A stretch of DNA of 64,000 nucleotides from CAWAMR01 sp963783095 (GTDB lineage Bacteria; Planctomycetota; Planctomycetia; Gemmatales; Gemmataceae), in NCBI GenBank assembly GCA_963783095.1, contig CAWAMR010000022.1, positions 47,709 through 111,708 of the forward strand, written 5' to 3'. The notes below the pieces were generated by a model. It worked only from the letters and a program-made list of their open reading frames with translations, was not told where the DNA came from and did not search any database. Each line of letters starts with the position of its first letter. Position 1 is the first letter of the stretch. The translations under genes and the position numbers were made by a program. Positions 43,896 through 54,587 of this stretch are shown here, piece after piece.

Positions 43896-43994
43896 TTCCA
43901 GGTTCCAGGTTCCAAGTTCCAAGTTCCAGAGTCGATGTCTTCCAACTTGGAACTTGGAGCTTGGAACTTGGAACTTACGAAGGAACCTGGAACT
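43896..43994. repeat. Heptamer hairpin (GTTCCAA/GTTCCAG)
   Basis: Tandem GTTCCAG and GTTCCAA units (43896-43930) face complementary TTGGAAC units (43948-43994). The hairpin fills the gap between frr and the P-type ATPase and ends six bases before its start codon, so it probably covers that gene's ribosome-binding site. Confidence 0.75.
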
Positions 43995-43999
43995 AAAAT

Positions 44000-46900
44000 A
44001 TGCGCTCACTCCGTGAGATTTTTCAGCTATATCCCACCTCACGCGAAAAGGGGCTTGCCTCCACCGAGGTTTCTCAAAGCCTGCAGCAATTCGGTGCCAA
44101 TCGTCTTACGCCGTTGCCGCGCGAGCCGATGTGGAAGAAATTCCTCGGTAAATTCGATGAGCCGATCATCAAGATTCTCCTCGGCGCTACGCTCTTGAAA
44201 ACAACCGTCGATCTTTTTGCCATATCGACGCTGCTCGGCGCGGTCGGATTGGGAATTGTCGTCATTGCCTTGGTCGTATTGTCGGTACTGAAGCTCGGCG
44301 AATGGATCCCATCAGCTCTGTTCGGGTTGGCGGTGGTCATGGTTGCTGCCAGCGTCATCAGCGGCCATCCCTCCTACGAGGGCTTGGCCGTCATGCTGGC
44401 CGTTATTCTCGCCACCGGCGTGGCTTTTCTCAGCGAGTACAAAAGCGACCGGGAGTTCGAGGTTCTCAACGCACAGAAGGAGTCGTTGCGCGTCAAGGTC
44501 TTGCGCAGCGGTCAAGTCCATGCGATTCCGCTCGAAGAGGTCGTGGTCGGCGATCTCGTCAAGCTCGACATGGGCGATGAGATACCCGCCGACGGCCGGC
44601 TCATCCGAGCCAACGAATTGTACATCGATCAGTCTTTGATGACGGGCGAATCCGAAGCCGTCCGAAAGACCGTTCGAGCAGAAGAGGAAACCGCCGAGGG
44701 GCCGGACCAGGCCGGCTGTCTGTATCGCGGAACGCAGGTTGTCGATGGTGTCGGCGACATGGTCATCGCCGAAGTCGGCGACATGACCATGATCGGCCAA
44801 ATCGCCCGTCGATTATCGGCAGATGCCGAGGAGCCGGAAAAGGCAGAAGCAGACCAATCCGAAAGCTCGGAGAGCCGAGTTCAGAAGAAGTTGACCATTT
44901 CCAAGGAGTTGACCCCGCTTCAACAGAAACTGACGAAACTGGCAGACCTCATCAGCACCGTCGGTTACATCGCTGCCGTCGCGATTTTCATTGCCATGCT
45001 GGTTCACGGTTTGATCAAGGGTGATGTTCAGTTTTCCAGTGAACCCAGCGCTCTTCAACACACGATCAGCAACCTGCTCAGCTACTTCGTTTACATGGTC
45101 ATCATTATCGTGGTCGCGGTGCCCGGAAGGGTTGCCGATGAGCGTGACCGTCTCGCTGGCGCTGGCCATGCGCAAGATGACGCGCGCCAATAGCCTCGTC
45201 CGTCAACTGGTCGCATGCGAAACGATCGGCTCCGCGACCATCATCTGTTCCGACAAGACCGGCACGCTGACGCAGAACAAGATGCAGGTCGAACGACTGG
45301 GCTGGGATGGTCGAATCTTCGAGCGCGACAAATCCGATTGGCCGAACGATCTGCGCTGGACAGGATCGTGGACCCCGGCGGAGTGGATCGGCTTGAATGG
45401 TGCGATCAATTCGACGGCCAATCTGGAGAAGAAGGACGGCAAGCTTCAGGTCATTGGCAACAGCACGGAAGGGGCACTGCTGCAATGGCTCAGCGAATCG
45501 GGATATGAATATACGAAATTGCGAGAACAGTATCCGATCTTCTACCAGATGCATTTTTCGTCCGAGCGCAAAGCGCATGACCACCGTGATCGAGCACGGT
45601 GGCGAGTTGATTGCGCTGGTCGAAAGGCGCGCCGAAATCGTACTGCAACACTGCACGCATTACCTTTCATCGGATGGTTCAACCCATGAACTGACTGCAC
45701 AAGTTCTGGCAGTCCATCCAAACAGGGCTGGCCGATGCTTCCGCACTGGCGATGCGAACCCTGGCATTCGCTTTCGCAAAATTACCGGCTGGAACGCCCG
45801 CGCGATGAAGATGCGCTCCACGCCCAGCGTGAAGAGATCGAGAAAGACTTGATCTTCTGCGGCTTCGTCGCCATCCGCGACCCTCTGCGGCCCGATGTCA
45901 AGTCGGCCGTGCAGGAATGCCGGGATGCCGGCATTGAAGTGATGATGATTACCGGCGACAACATCGAAACGGCACGGGCCATTGGTCGGGAAATCGGTTT
46001 GCTCGATGCTCCCGATGCGATGGCCATCACCTCGGCCGAATTCAACGCCATGTCGGACGACGAGGTGAAAGCAAACATCGATCGGATCCGGATCATGGCC
46101 CGCGCCCGGCCGCTCGACAAGTTCCGCATGGTGAAGTTGCTTCAGGACAGGCAGCACGTCGTGGCCGTGACGGGTGACGGCACCAACGATGCGCCGGCGC
46201 TGAAAAAAGCCGATGTCGGTCTGGCCATGGGCATTGCCGGGACAGAGGTAGCCAAGGAAGCGAGCAAGATCGTATTGCTCGACGATTCCTTCTCGACGAT
46301 CGTCAAGGCCGTCCACTGGGGCCGATCGCTATACGAAAACATTCAGCGCTTCATTCAGTTTCAATTGACGATCAATGTCAGCGCGCTGGTGATAGCGTTC
46401 CTGGGGCCGTTCCTGGGTGTGAAACCACCCTTTACCGTGCTACAATTATTGTGGATCAATGTGATCATGGATACCTTCGCGGCCATTGCACTTTGCTCGG
46501 AGCCGCCGCAGGGACGGGTTGATGAAGGCCAAGCCCAAGCGGCGTGACGAAAACATCATCACGCCGGCGATGCGCGGCACCATCATCTCGACCGCGGTCT
46601 TCTTCGTCATCACCATGTTGATCCTGCTGATCGGAATGGATCAGTGGCAATGGTTCAACGATGGCGGAACGCCGTCGAAAGCGTTCCCCGAATTGACGTT
46701 AAGACAGGTAGCGTTTTTCTTCACGATCTATGTGTTTTTCCAGGTCTGGAACCAGATCAATTGCCGGTCGCTGACGCCGGACACCAGCGGGTTCAAAGGG
46801 TTCTTCCGAAACCCATCGTTCCTGACGATCGCCGGGCTGATTGTGATTGGCCAGTTGATTATCGTGACCATCGGCGGAGCGGTCTTTGAAGTGGAACCGC

Positions 46901-47004
46901 TGGGGCTGCTCGACTGGCTTGGCATCGCCGCCGGAACGGCGTCCGTCTTGGTATTCGCGGAAGTGGCGAGAAGGATCCGAAGGAAGCCCTCGGTAATAGA
47001 GTAA
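44000..47004 (+). CDS. P-type Ca2+-transporting ATPase (PMCA/SERCA-like, frameshifted)
   Basis: Inner-membrane cation pump of about 1,000 residues. In order: N-terminal cation-ATPase domain (EKGLASTEVSQSLQQFGANR); membrane pair 1-2; actuator loop with SLMTGESEAVRK near 215; the ion-site helix VVAVPEGLPMSVTVSLALAM; phosphorylation motif CSDKTGTLTQNKMQVERLG; hinge VAVTGDGTNDAPALKKADVG; and a C-terminal membrane block with LLWINVIMDTFAAIAL and FQVWNQINCRSL. PEGLP and the NxxxD helix point to type II Ca2+ transport. Frameshifts near 45127 (an extra G before GAAGGG), 45565, 45690-45780 and 46525 are bridged by conserved sequence. Confidence 0.85.
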
Positions 47005-47042
47005 GCAGAGGAGCCGAGCAGTAAGGATGATGAAGTCGCGTT

Positions 47043-47157
47043 CATGACGGAGCAGACAGCATCACATAAGGGAAATCCAGATGCCCGAAGGATCGCCATC
47101 GCGGACTTCTGCAAGAGTTTTGTTGTGTCTGAATGAGTTTGTCCATGTAGAATGAAG
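47043..47157 (+). pseudogene. Relic of a DUF1553 gene 3' end
   Basis: These 115 bp match the last 115 bp of the DUF1549/1553 gene (16096-16210) at roughly 80 percent identity by eye. Both read MTEQT...PDARRIAI.DFC and end LLCLNEFV.VE with TGA. One frame change and no upstream body mark it as a truncated copy. It stops 8 bp before a toxin-antitoxin pair. Confidence 0.75.
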
Positions 47158-47165
47158 GAAGGAAA

Positions 47166-47396
47166 ATGGTTATTACTCTCGGTCCCGAACTGGAGAACGC
47201 GCTCATCGAAACGGCCCAACGCGAGAGGGTGACTCCGGAACAATTGGTCATCGCCACGCTGGCGGAACGATTCCTCACAGCAGCCATGCCGTTCCAGCCA
47301 AGAGACGACTGGGAACGACAGCTTCTGGGGTTGGCGACGGATTGCGGCGTATCTTTGTCCGATGCAACTCTTAGTCGTGAGGAATTATACGACTAA
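47166..47396 (+). CDS. VapB-like antitoxin
   Basis: Protein of 76 residues starting at ATG 47166 with GAAGGA upstream. The N-terminus (ITLGPELENALIETAQRERV followed by TPEQLVIATLAERFL) is a ribbon-helix-helix-type DNA-binding dimer element. The acidic tail (LSDATLSREELYD) is typical of the toxin-neutralising region. The stop overlaps the start of the PIN toxin (TAATG), the standard arrangement of type II TA operons. It would bind the toxin and repress the operon. It directly follows the DUF1553 relic. Confidence 0.8.
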   Translation: MVITLGPELENALIETAQRERVTPEQLVIATLAERFLTAAMPFQPRDDWERQLLGLATDCGVSLSDATLSREELYD

Positions 47397-47818
47397 TGCC
47401 GTATTTGATCGACACAAACATCTTGGTTAGGTTGGCGAATACGGCGGATGTTCGCCATGCCGTTGCATCACGTGCGCTGTCAGAATTGCATCGTCGCGGC
47501 GACATCTTGTACGTGACACCACAGGTATTGATCGAGTTCCGCAATGTTGCTACGCGACCTGTTGCAGTCAATGGTCTGGGATTATCCGTGACGCAGACAG
47601 AAGCGAAAACCGCGGGATTCGAGGCAATATTTCCTTTGCTTGGAGATACTCTGGATATCTACACGGCTTGGAAATCTCTTGTTGCTGCGGTTGGAGTCGT
47701 AGGCAAGCAGGTCCACGATGCTCGTCTGGTCGCGGTCTGCCACGCTCATGGAGTAAAGAGTCTGCTGACGTTCAACGTGCGCACTTTGTCCGGATGGCAA
47801 GTTTTGGCCCTGGAATAG
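47396..47818 (+). CDS. VapC-like PIN-domain ribonuclease toxin
   Basis: Protein of 140 residues, intact. PIN-domain acids are visible: Asp6 in YLIDTNILVRLA, Glu in VTPQVLIEFRNVA, and Asp in GKQVHDARLVAVCHAHGVKS, with NVRTLSGW at the end. Such toxins cut tRNA or rRNA; the target here is unknown. It is coupled by TAATG to the antitoxin gene. A PIN protein with no antitoxin would be the alternative, but the upstream gene argues against it. Confidence 0.85.
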   Translation: MPYLIDTNILVRLANTADVRHAVASRALSELHRRGDILYVTPQVLIEFRNVATRPVAVNGLGLSVTQTEAKTAGFEAIFPLLGDTLDIYTAWKSLVAAVGVVGKQVHDARLVAVCHAHGVKSLLTFNVRTLSGWQVLALE

Positions 47819-47913
47819 TGGCGGTTGACCCAGCGACGATCTAAGAGCCGTTACTCTGGTGAAGAATCGCCCATCCTAACCAGGGATGAAGCCGCAGAAG
47901 AGCAGGAGCATCC

Positions 47914-48294
47914 ATGTCTGAAACAAATGCAAAGCTGGAAGATGTCGCCGAAAAGCTCGGCATCGGCCACTACGTTCGCCATGTCTTCCTTTGCACGGGC
48001 GATAAATGCTGTTCCACCGAGGAAGGGACCAAGGCCTGGGAAACGCTCAAAAAAGAGCTCAAGGACAAGAACCTGTCGCTGAGCAAGGGGCCGAACGCCT
48101 GTTATCGCACGAAGGTAGGATGCTTGCGGATTTGCCAGAACGGCCCTATTGTCGTCGTGTATCCGGAAGGAACTTGGTATCGCGACATGACGGCGGATCG
48201 TATCCCGCTCTTGGTTCAACAGCACATCGTTGAAGGAAAACCGATTGAGGACTGGGTCTTTGCCGAAAACCCGCTGGGCAATCCAGTGATATAA
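47914..48294 (+). CDS. Thioredoxin-like [2Fe-2S] ferredoxin
   Basis: Electron carrier of 126 residues. Cysteines in FLCTGDKCCSTEEG and in KVGCLRICQNGPIVVVYPEG match the four-Cys pattern of the thioredoxin-like 2Fe-2S ferredoxin family (as in NuoE and the Clostridium/Aquifex type). It starts at ATG 47914 with AGGAG upstream; no signal peptide, so cytoplasmic. The partner enzyme is not apparent nearby; it precedes a secreted mutarotase on the same strand by 48 bp. Confidence 0.9.
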   Translation: MSETNAKLEDVAEKLGIGHYVRHVFLCTGDKCCSTEEGTKAWETLKKELKDKNLSLSKGPNACYRTKVGCLRICQNGPIVVVYPEGTWYRDMTADRIPLLVQQHIVEGKPIEDWVFAENPLGNPVI

Positions 48295-48342
48295 TCGGAG
48301 TGTTAGGTTCAAATAAACTCTCCCATTTCAAGGAATGCTTGT

Positions 48343-49478
48343 ATGCGAATCTGTTTCACAATCCTGGGTATCAGTTTCATGTCCATTTTCCCTGCGAATG
48401 CCGACGAAAAGAAAGACCCCGCTAAAGTTGAGCCGGGAGTGCAGGTGGCACCGTTCGGCAAGACCGACGATGGCACCGAAGTCCAGATCTACACGTTGAC
48501 GAATAGCAATGGGATGAAAATGAAGATCACCAACTACGGCGGCATCGTAACCGAGTTGCATGTGCCCGACAAGAACGGCAAGTTTGCCGATGTCGTCCTT
48601 GGGTTCGATGACTTGAAAGGCTACCTCGGCGGGCATCCCTATTTTGGCGCTATCATCGGTCGAGTCTGCAACCGAATCGCCAAGGGCAAGTTCACGCTCG
48701 ATGGGAAAGAATATACCCTGGCGCTCAACAACAAGCCGAATACCCTGCACGGCGGCACGAAGGGTTTCGACAAGAGAGTTTGGACCGATGTTTCGTTCGT
48801 CAAAGGAAAGCCCGCGGTGTCGATGAGTTACGTCAGTGCCGATAGTGAAGAAGGCTATCCGGGAAGGTTGATCGTGACCGTGATTCATCGGCTCACCGAT
48901 GAGAACGCCCTCGAAATTGAGTATGATGCAAAGACCGACAAGGCCACGCCCGTCAATTTGACGCATCATGGCTATTTCAATCTGGCGGGCATGCTTCCGG
49001 CGACATTCTGGGGCATGAAGTATTCATCGCCGCCGACCAGTATACCCCGACCGATGATACTTTGATCCCCACCGGCAAGATTGTCCCGGTCAAGGGGACA
49101 CCTTTCGACTTCACGGCATCAACGCCCATCGGCAAACGTATCGGCGCTTTGAAGGGCGAGCCGGGCGGTTATGATTTAAACTACGTTTTGCGGGCAGGAA
49201 AAGGCTCAAGGCTTGCCGCCAAGGTCGTTGAGCCGAAATCCGGGCGAGTCCTGGAAGTATTCACTACGGAGCCTGGCATCCAGTTCTACAGCGGCAATTT
49301 CCTCGATGGTACAAACAAGGGGAAAGGCGGCGCAGTGTATAAGAAGCACGCCGGGTTCTGCCTGGAGGCACAACACTTTCCCGATTCCGTCAACCAGAAG
49401 GATTTCCCAACCGTGATTCTACAGCCCAAAGCGGTCTATAACCAAACCACCCTGTACAAGTTTTCTGCGATAAAATAG
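48343..49478 (+). CDS. galM: Aldose 1-epimerase (mutarotase), exported (one frameshift)
   Basis: Interconverts alpha and beta anomers of hexoses, about 378 residues. The start at 48343 (AAGGA upstream) gives a signal peptide (ICFTILGISFMSIFPANA), so it acts outside the cytoplasm. YFGAIIGRVCNRIAKGKFTL and NNKPNTLHGGTKGFDKRVW carry the first active-site His, and VNLTHHGYFNLAG the second. YTPTDDTLIPTGKIVPV and the catalytic Glu in GFCLEAQHFPDSVN follow in the next frame, after a shift near 49000. A periplasmic mutarotase fits a polysaccharide-degrading lifestyle. Confidence 0.9.
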
Positions 49479-49500
49479 GGCTTTCCCAGCAAAGGCGGCT

Positions 49501-50592
49501 ATGGACGACAAAAGCCCGGACCCCGAAAACACACCCACTCTTTCGATAACCCAGGAAGGGGTGTCGCCGGGAGAGCCGGTGACTGGAACGCATGACTCAC
49601 CTGCGATCCAAAACCCGAAATCGTTAGCCGGCCCGGAATCTTCACGCCCCGTGACGATTCCGGGCTACGAAATCATGGGCGAGGTGGGTCGGGGCGGCAT
49701 GGGTGTCGTTTACAAGGCCTGGCACACTCGAACCAAGCGGTTTGTCGCCATCAAGATGATGTTGGAGCATTCGGTCGAAGACGAAAACCGCCGCCGGCGC
49801 TTTGTGGCCGAGGCGAAAACACTGGCCTCCTTGTCGCATCCCAACATTATCGCACTTTATGAGGTCAGCGAATTTGAGGGAATGCCGTATTTTTCCTTCG
49901 AGTATTGCTCGGCCGGTTCACTGGCAAAGAAAATCTCGGCAACCCCGATGCCCCCCAATGCGGCAGCGGGCCTGGCCGAAAAGTTGGCGCGGGCCATTGC
50001 CACGGCCCATCAGAACGACATCATCCATCGGGATTTGAAGCCTGGGAACATCCTTCTCACTCCTGAAGGCGAACCCAAAGTCACCGACTTTGGAGTTGCC
50101 AAGAATCTCCATCGCGACGACGGCAACACGCGACACCGGCTCGATTCTGGGCACCCCGAACTACATGCCCCCCGAGCAGGCTTTCGAGGACAGCAAGACC
50201 TTGACTGCACAGGTCGATGTTTATGCCCTGGGAGCAATCCTCTATGAGATGCTCACGGGCCGTCCGCCGTTTAAGGGTGCAACCGCCATGGAAACGATCG
50301 AGCAACTTCGACTTCAAGAGGTCGTGCCGCCGCGAATGCTAGTCGGTAGAATCCCCAAGGATTTGCAGACGATCTGCCTGAAGTGTTTGCGAAAAGACAA
50401 GTCGCAGCGCTATCCAGCGCTACGGAATTGGTTGCCGATTTGCAACGGTTTCTGGCGGGTCAAGCGATTGAAGCCAGGCCCCAGCGTCGGCGCACGACGT
50501 TCCGGGACTGGGCCTTGTTCATCGGAATCGCTTTGGTCGGTGTGATCTATGTTGTAGCGTTGATCGGTGCAGCGAAGTATTGGCTGCGGTAA
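49501..50592 (+). CDS. Ser/Thr protein kinase with C-terminal membrane anchor (frameshifted)
   Basis: Hanks-type (PknB-like) kinase of about 363 residues. An unstructured N-terminus of some 50 residues precedes the domain: GEVGRGGMGVVYKAWHTRTK (P-loop), FVAIKMM (ATP Lys), DIIHRDLKPGNILLTPEGEP, VTDFGVAK, the activation segment ending LGTPNYMPPEQA, and DVYALGAILYEMLTGRPPF. A single membrane helix (FIGIALVGVIYVVALIGAA) ends the protein, with no extracellular sensor. Shifts near 50120 and 50415 are spanned by family-consistent sequence. It has no phosphatase neighbour; its substrates are unknown. Confidence 0.9.
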
Positions 50593-50672
50593 TGAGTAAA
50601 CCGTTTTGGTCCGAGTTCGCGATCACTGGGCGATTGCCGCATCCGCGAAAAGATTTTCGTATCACTTTTGCA

Positions 50673-51955
50673 TCACGCCACTTCCCAGCCTTTGCGATAT
50701 TCCTTGTGAATGTAGCGATCTGCTTCGGGCACTCCTTTGGCCTTCATCTTTGCTGCATCCCATTCGATCACTTTGCCGGTGCGATAAGCAACCGTTCCCA
50801 GCAGGACCGCTTCCGTCAACGCACCGCTGTAATCGAAGTTGCAGGTTGTCGGGTCGCCGCTCTTGCAGGCTTCGACCCATTCCTTGTGATGGCCGATCGA
50901 GTCCTTGATGAACGGTTTCGGCGGCGTGAACCCCTTGAAATCGGCTTCGGGCCAGAGCTTATAAGAACCATAGCCGGCCAAGAGCATGCCCTTATCGCCG
51001 ATGAAGACTGAACCATCACCCCACTTGGGGAGTTTACCTTCTTCAAACAGTTTGGGGCGATTGCCGCCATCGTACCACGTCACTTTCAGACCGCCCGGAA
51101 ACTCGTATTTCACGCTCGTCCAGTTGGGACAGTTTTCGTCGTTCGGCTCCGAGCCTGTCGATTCGATTCGTGTGGGATGACGAAGTTTTAGCGCCAGAAG
51201 GGCAAGTCCATGTGATGGCAGGCCATGTCGTTGAGCGCTCCGCCGCCGAACGCCCAATAGCGCCGCCAGTGGAATGGGACGTAAGCTTTGCTAAAAGGTC
51301 TCACTTTGGCCGGCCCCAGCCAGAGATCCCAGTGCAGCGTCTTCGGAATCTCATCGGTCGGCGGCCGTTTGCCGTCGCCGCCCCATGACGTTCCCACCCA
51401 TACGTGCACTTCACTCACCTTGCCAATTGTGCCGCTCTGAATGAGTTCGACCACGCGGCGATAATTGCTGCCGGCGTGAATCTGCGTACCCATCTGCGTC
51501 ACCCGTTTTTGCTTTGCCGCGGTTTCGGCGATGAGCCGGGCTTCGGCAACGGTGTGCGTCAGCGGCTTTTCGCAGTAAGTGTGCAATCCCGCTCGCAGCG
51601 CGGCGAGGGTAATGGGCGCATGGGTATGATCGGGAGTAGCGATGAGCACCGCATCCAGGCCCTTTGCGTCAATCAGTTTGCGAAAGTCAGTGTAGAACGC
51701 CGCCTTCGGAAAGGTCGTGCGCCCCTTGCCGATGCGGGATTCATCGACATCGCAAAGGGCGACGATTTCCACCCCAGTCTTGGCAAGATCAACCCAGTTG
51801 CCTTCTCCTCGACCGGCGACGCCGATCACTCCAACGTGGAGCTTTTCGCTCGGAGCGGGCACTTTTTCCTGGGCCAACAGCGGTAACGTCGTTCCGCCAA
51901 AAACTCCCGCAGCGGAAGTTTGCAGGAAACGACGGCGAGAAAACTGTTGCAGCAT
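50673..51955 (-). CDS. Tat-exported Gfo/Idh/MocA-family oxidoreductase (one frameshift)
   Basis: About 425 residues with the start at ATG 51955, chosen because FSRRRFLQTSAAGVFGG follows as a Tat signal. Rossmann motif VGVIGVAGRGEGNWVDLA, DVDESRIGKGR, and TYCEKPLTHTVAEARLIA are canonical, so NAD(P)-dependent sugar or inositol dehydrogenase activity is plausible. The frame shifts near 51185, after WAFGGGALNDMACHHMDLPF, and continues to GTVAYRTGKVIEWDAAKMKA, the typical C-terminus. It is convergent with the kinase gene. Compared with the 36763 paralogue its nucleotide motif is intact. Confidence 0.9.
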
Positions 51956-52231
51956 GGTAATCCCCACAAAAATGGTTGAGATTGGAAGTTGTTGGTGCTT
52001 TTCGTGGTCAAATGTCTTGGCGTCCGGTGGTCGATGGCAATAACACTCCAAACCAGTAGCCTACCGAAGATTTCGCCTCATCGCAACCATTCCGTATAAT
52101 TCATTCCAACATCTGCGAACTCCAGAGATGTCCGTTGAACGGTGTAGCCGGCCTGGGAGGGAAGAGCGTGGGGATGATGCCCAACTCCTCCCGCACTGCC
52201 CGGCTATCGCCCTATCCAGAGGATTATTGCC

Positions 52232-53732
52232 ATGCAGGATCGGATCAGTTATCAGGGCATTACCTTCGATGATGTTCTGCTGGAGCCCGGTTATTCGGAG
52301 ATCACGCCGAAAGATACCGATGTAAAAACCTTCGTGACGCGCAATATCCGCCTCAATGTTCCCATTCTCTCCGCGCCGATGGATACCGTCACCGAAAGCG
52401 AACTGGCCATCGCGCTGGCGCAAGAAGGCGGCATGGGCATCATCCACAAAAATATGCCGATCCTCAACCAGACCAGCGAAGTCGATAAGGTCAAGCGCTC
52501 GGAAAACGGCATTATTACCGATCCGATTACTCTGCCGCCGGACGAAACCGTGGCAACCGCCAAACGGATCATGGAGCAGCACCACATCAGCGGCGTGCCG
52601 ATTACCAGTAACGGTTACTTGAGGGGCATCCTGACCCGACGGGATCTGCGCTTCCTTACCAACAGCTCCCAGAAGATTTCTGAAGTCATGACCAAGGAAA
52701 ATCTGGTAACTGCCCCGGAAAATACAACACTTGTAGACGGCTGAGAGGATTTTAACGGAAAATAAAGTGGAGAAACTTCTTCTGGTTGACGATCAATATC
52801 GACTGAAGGGCCTGATTACGATCAAGGACATCGACAAAATGCTGAACTTCCCGCACGCCTGCAAAGACGGCGCGGGCGGTTGCGGGTCGGTGCGGCCGTC
52901 GGCGTTCACGACTTCGAGCGGGCCGAGTCGCTGATCAAGGCCGGCGTCGACGTGCTGGTGGTCGATTCGGCCCACGGACATTCGAAGAATGTGATTGCGA
53001 CGGTGCAGGGATCTGAAAAAGCGCTACGCCATCGACGTGATCGCGGGGAACGTGGCGACTGCGGAAGGTGCGCGGGCCCTGGTGGATGCTGGGGCGGACG
53101 CGAGTGAAGGTGGGCATCGGGCCGGGCTCGATTTGCACGACGCGAATTGTCTCCGGCGTCGGCGTGCCGCAACTCTCGGCGATTTCCCAGGCTTGCCGGG
53201 GCATTGCCGGCAGCGGATGTTCCGGTGATCGCCGACGGCGGCATCCGCTATTCGGGCGACATCACCAAGGCCCTCGCCGCGGGTGCCCACGCGGTGATGA
53301 TCGGCGGCTTGTTTGCCGGCGTGCAGGAAAGCCCGGGGCAAACGATCCTGTACAAGGGCCGGACTTTCAAGCAGTATCGCGGCATGGGATCGCTCGGCGC
53401 GATGATGGCCGGTTCGAGCGATCGGTATCAGCAGGTAGCGGCCAAGGAAGGACCGGCACCGGCACCGGCAAACTGGTGCCGGAAGGCGTGGAAGGTCGAG
53501 TGCCTTACAAGGGGCCGTTGTCGCCGTTTCTGTTATCAGCTCGTGGGCGGGTTGCGGGCGGGAATGGGTTATTGCGGCACCAAGACTTTGGAAGAGTTGC
53601 GGACCCGCGTCGCGCTTTATTCAAGTGAGCGCAGCATCGGTACAGGAGAGCCACCCGCATGACATCCTTATTACGCAGGAAGCGCCAAACTACAGTTCTC
53701 GAGAAGAGTACTCGAAGTCGGATGGCGTTTAG
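52232..53732 (+). CDS. guaB: IMP dehydrogenase (many frameshifts)
   Basis: Oxidises IMP to XMP, the committed step of GMP synthesis; about 495 residues. The start at 52232 has GAGG upstream. TFDDVLLEPGYSEI, NVPILSAPMDTVTESELAIA, a CBS pair (GIITDPITLPPDETVATAKR...), AGVDVLVVDSAHGHSKNV, VKVGIGPGSICTTRIVSGVG (catalytic Cys), GGIRYSGDITKALAAGAHAV and GMGSLGAMMAGSSDRYQQ are in order. The true tail (ARFIQVSAASVQESHPHDIL) ends with TAG at 53730-53732. At least seven indels fall between 52740 and 53620, the densest error patch in the window. The end overlaps the next gene start by 11 bp. Confidence 0.9.
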
Positions 53733-54522
53733 GATTGCCGGCCTGATGGCCGTCTTGTTGGCGATACCAGTGTTCGGGCAAGAGCCCGTCTCCCGGTATC
53801 TGCCGCAAGATCCGGTGTTTCGCTCATCGGATCAGATGCCGACCGGCCCCGTTCAATTCCAAAAGACCGGGTCAAAACCTGACCCGGCCGTGGTGCAGGC
53901 TCATGCGGTTGTGGAGACCAAGAGTGTCGCCCCGCCCAAGCGCATCGTGCAGGCCCAGGCATTTCAGCCGAAGCCCAAAACCAAAGATTTACTTCCCGAA
54001 AGTGGAATTCCGCGAACCCAAACCGACGATTTGCTCGAATACCAAATTCGACTGGAGCCTCCCAGCATTGACATCGTGACCCAGATGGGCTCGGAAAAAG
54101 CTCTTGAAGAGCGGATGCGACAGGAGGCAATGCAGCGCGGCGGCGCAGAAATTCGCTTCCCTGCCAAAGCACCTGTTTCAACGCATCCTTACACGCCGCG
54201 CAATTACGCCGTCGCCAAGATTTGTGCTGAGCCGCGCTATGTCAGCTACGATCGGCTGCATTTCGAGGAACTCAACGCCGAACGATACGGCTGGAATCTG
54301 GGCTGGATCCAGCCGATGGTCTCCGCTGCTTACTTCTACAAGGACTTCCTGTTCTTGCCGTATGAACTGGCATCTTACCCGCACCGCCAATTTGAAACGA
54401 GTGCCGGCAAGTGTCTGCCGGGCGATTCGGTGCCATACATCCTTTATCCACCGGAAATTACTTTGAGCGGCATCGCTGCAGAAGCCGGTGTGGCAGTTGG
54501 CTTGGTGCCGGTATTCCCATAA
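53722..54522 (+). CDS. Hypothetical exported protein
   Basis: Protein of 266 residues in an intact frame, no family recognised. The ATG at 53722 lies inside the guaB 3' end. It is favoured over earlier in-frame starts because it opens a signal peptide (FRIAGLMAVLLAIPVFGQ). A proline/lysine-rich linker precedes a region with aromatic-rich elements (AERYGWNLGWIQPMVSAAYF, KDFLFLPYELASYPHRQFET). This pattern suggests an envelope protein. Overlap with guaB implies co-transcription, but no functional link is evident. Confidence 0.7.
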   Translation: MAFRIAGLMAVLLAIPVFGQEPVSRYLPQDPVFRSSDQMPTGPVQFQKTGSKPDPAVVQAHAVVETKSVAPPKRIVQAQAFQPKPKTKDLLPESGIPRTQTDDLLEYQIRLEPPSIDIVTQMGSEKALEERMRQEAMQRGGAEIRFPAKAPVSTHPYTPRNYAVAKICAEPRYVSYDRLHFEELNAERYGWNLGWIQPMVSAAYFYKDFLFLPYELASYPHRQFETSAGKCLPGDSVPYILYPPEITLSGIAAEAGVAVGLVPVFP

Positions 54523-54528
54523 CCTTTG

Positions 54529-54574
54529 TTCCAAGTTCCAAGTTCCAAGTTAAAACAAGTGACTTGGAACTTGG
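54529..54574. repeat. Heptamer hairpin (GTTCCAA)
   Basis: GTTCCAAGTTCCAAGTTCCA is followed, after a short loop, by the complementary ACTTGGAACTTGG. It lies between the convergent exported-protein and lipoprotein genes and probably ends both transcripts. Confidence 0.7.
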
Positions 54575-54587
54575 TTGGACACACGCG

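Noticed and set aside
45105..45200. Programmed frameshift in the P-type ATPase
   Set aside because: The shift destroys the PEGLP ion-site motif, has no slippery heptamer I can see, and is cured by removing one G; error is simpler.
52232..53732. guaB as a pseudogene
   Set aside because: All conserved parts are present and in order, the enzyme is usually needed, and many other genes nearby show the same single-base defects, so sequence error is more likely.
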